Source: Tamarix chinensis
Lineage: Eukaryota; Streptophyta; Magnoliopsida; Caryophyllales; Tamaricaceae
NCBI GenBank assembly: GCA_030549775.1
Contig: CM060175.1
Location: 11,926,455-11,990,454, forward strand
Length of the DNA stretch: 64,000 nt
Direction: 5' to 3'
Of this stretch, positions 62,264 to 64,000 are shown piece by piece; the stretch's first letter is position 1, and every line of letters starts with the position of its first letter. The translations under genes and the position numbers were made by a program. The notes beneath the pieces were generated by a model, which had not been told where the DNA came from, ran no database searches, and saw only the letters and a list, made by a program, of their open reading frames with translations.

Positions 62264-63809
62264 ACTAATAATAACAATTATACAAAATAAATTATACTTT
62301 AGTGGATATAAGGGTTAGGGTACAACTAAGGGTGGAGGTGGCACCTGGGGTGGCGGTGGCACAAGGCTGTGGAGGTGGTAGTGAGTTAAAAAGACTAATT
62401 TTTGGTGTTGGAAAATGGGAAGGGAGGTGGTGGTTGTGAGGTGTTAGGTTTCGTAGACTAGGAGGGTTGTCATGGTGGTGGTGGCATGTTAAGTTGGTGG
62501 TGCAGGTGGCAACAACGGTTTAGGATGGAGGAGAAGAAAGGAGGAGGAAGGAGGGTGAGAAAGGGGGAAGGAAGGGTATGGGGAGGTAGGAGATGGTTAG
62601 CTAGGCAAATAGGGCGGTAGTGGGGGTGGTGGTTATGGCGGAGGAGGTGGTGTAGGGCAGTAAAAGGGGCAGTGACAGGGTGCAATGGGCAGCTCAAGCT
62701 GCCCTTTTTGTACGAGTAGTGAGGGCAATGTAGGGGGAGTTAGTAGCAGGGAGTGGTCTTGTTTGGTATAGTGTAGTGTGGGGAAGAGGTTCGGTGGATT
62801 TTTGGATGACGGCGAGGCATGCGACGATTGCTACTGCATATAATGGGGCGGTGGAGGAGAGTTTTGGGGGTTTTTTAGGTAGAGCAAAAGGAAGAGGAAA
62901 AAGGGTGAGGGATGGGGTTTTATAGATGTCACGAGGAGAAGAGGACAACAGAGGATGATGACGATAAGGGAGTTGGAGGGGTAGGTGAATACCGGCCTAT
63001 GGTGGTAAGCCGATATAAGCCTGTAGATATGTAGGTTCACAGGGGGTAGAGGGACTTTTTGTAGGGCTGTAGGGAGGTTAGGTGGGGGTGTTGGGGCTGT
63101 AAAGGGGAAGAGAATAGTGTAGGACAGTGCCAATTGTATGCCTTGTAGGTTAGGTCTAAGGGAAGGTGAGGGGAAAGGGAGAGCGATGGTTGTGAAGCTG
63201 CCATACGCACCAGTGATTGGGGGGGGGGGGAGGTAGAAGACGAGGGCAGAAGGAGAAAAATGGGAAAAAGGTTGGTAGAAAAAGGGGAGAACTGGGCATG
63301 TGTTGGGTTGTGCAAGGGAGGACGAAAAAAAAGAAAAGGTAAGCTAGGATACACGGGGGAAAGAAGGAGAGGAGGGAGGGGGAGAGAGTTAGGCCACAAT
63401 GGGTGGGGCCTAGACCGGTGTGGAAGGAGAAAAAGATAAAAAAGGAAAAGGAAGAAATAGAGTGAAAAAAGGGAAAATGGGCAAAGGAAAAATGAGGTGG
63501 TTGGTGTATTTGGGATTTTTTTGAATTTTTTTAAAATAATAACATTAGTAAAAATAAATAATTAAATTTTATTTTTATATTAATTTATAATTTATGGTTA
63601 AAAATTTTTAAAACCCATTTTAGTTTGCAAATTACCCTAACATCCACTAATTTAATTCCTACATTATTTTCCTCATTTTTTTATTTATCTCAAGTACTTT
63701 TGTTATAATAACATTATTTTATTAAAAATGTTATATTCAATTGATCTCACCTATTAATCCCTATTTTATTATTAATTTCTAGCTTAAAGTTTTAGGGTAT
63801 TACACTTAT

Positions 63810-64000
63810 AAATAAGGTCTCTATACATATATTACAACAACTTTTCAAATATATTGATTGTGTAATTAATATTCTACTATCAAATCCTTCAATTTCTCAT
63901 TCAAACTTTCTAAACTTTCTTATTCTAAGTTTTATTGAAAAGTGTTCTTAACTACTCTTAGCTAGAATTGTTCCTAAATTATAATATCTCTGATTACATT
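63810..64000. other. Short AT-rich tail of the window
   Basis: Nothing recognised after the H flank. Confidence 0.4.

Larger units (their letters stand above)
60047..63804 (-). mobile_element. Solo LTR 'H'
   Basis: On the minus strand it starts TGTAATACCCTAAAACTTT (63804) and ends AAATTTAGGCATCTTACA (60047), 3758 bp. The flanks TTTAT (60042-60046) and CTTAT (63805-63809) agree at four of five bases. It has a purine-rich block on the plus strand (62300-63520), an (AAT)n tract, and degenerate TATAATA/GTGG motifs (60695-61030). No coding sequence. The frames in the purine block and in the CT-rich part (61260-62060) are not genes. Confidence 0.75.

Noticed and set aside
63220..63231. A run of G residues as a possible assembly join
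   Set aside because: It lies within the purine-rich part of solo LTR H and the sequence reads continuously on both sides.

Overview
This window is plant nuclear DNA, and I see nothing bacterial or organellar in it. The evidence is one intact class I TCP transcription-factor gene, Ty3/gypsy, Ty1/copia and CACTA (En/Spm) transposon remains, long AT-rich stretches, and trinucleotide and tetranucleotide microsatellites. It looks like a repeat-rich flowering-plant genome. I cannot name the species.

The only gene that looks functional is at 5612-6919 (minus strand), a 435-residue class I (PCF-type) TCP protein resembling the TCP9/TCP19 group. Its leader and putative promoter run to about 7450. To its left lie the end of a long LTR cut by the window edge (1-2570) and a decayed copia copy (2571-4990). 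To its right are AT-rich DNA, a very diverged long LTR with a copia LTR inside it (8031-10320), and the 5' end of another Ty3/gypsy element (LTR 10321-13068, primer-binding site, gag remnant).

From 13957 to 57653 I read one very large nested insertion. The outermost element (here 'E', a long-LTR Ty3/gypsy copy with a tRNA-iMet-type primer site and a gag relic) was hit at least four times. A 15.3-kb CACTA transposon (14848-30127) and a solo LTR 'B' (30165-34491) sit in its left LTR. Solo LTR 'C' (38358-43068) sits inside its gag. An Athila-type gypsy element 'F' (45364-57017) sits in its right LTR. The CACTA carries solo LTR 'A' (22958-27972) and F carries solo LTR 'D' (47910-52159). A, B and D have exact 5-bp target duplications (GATAG, GTTTT, CAAAA). 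The duplication of E (AGTCG/AGTTA) differs only by CpG-to-TpA. A further solo LTR, 'H', lies at 60047-63804 (TTTAT/CTTAT).

The solo LTRs A, B, C, D and H and the LTRs of E and J share an architecture: a terminal TGTAA..TTACA or similar, a pyrimidine-rich then GC-rich block that gives many spurious open frames, repeated TATAATA motifs flanked by CCAC and GTGG, and a conserved module of about 80 bp near the 3' end. All coding sequence inside the transposons is broken, so none of them is likely to be autonomous. I saw no tRNA, rRNA, CRISPR array or other host gene. Element boundaries were found by reading and comparing the sequence by eye, not by alignment software.
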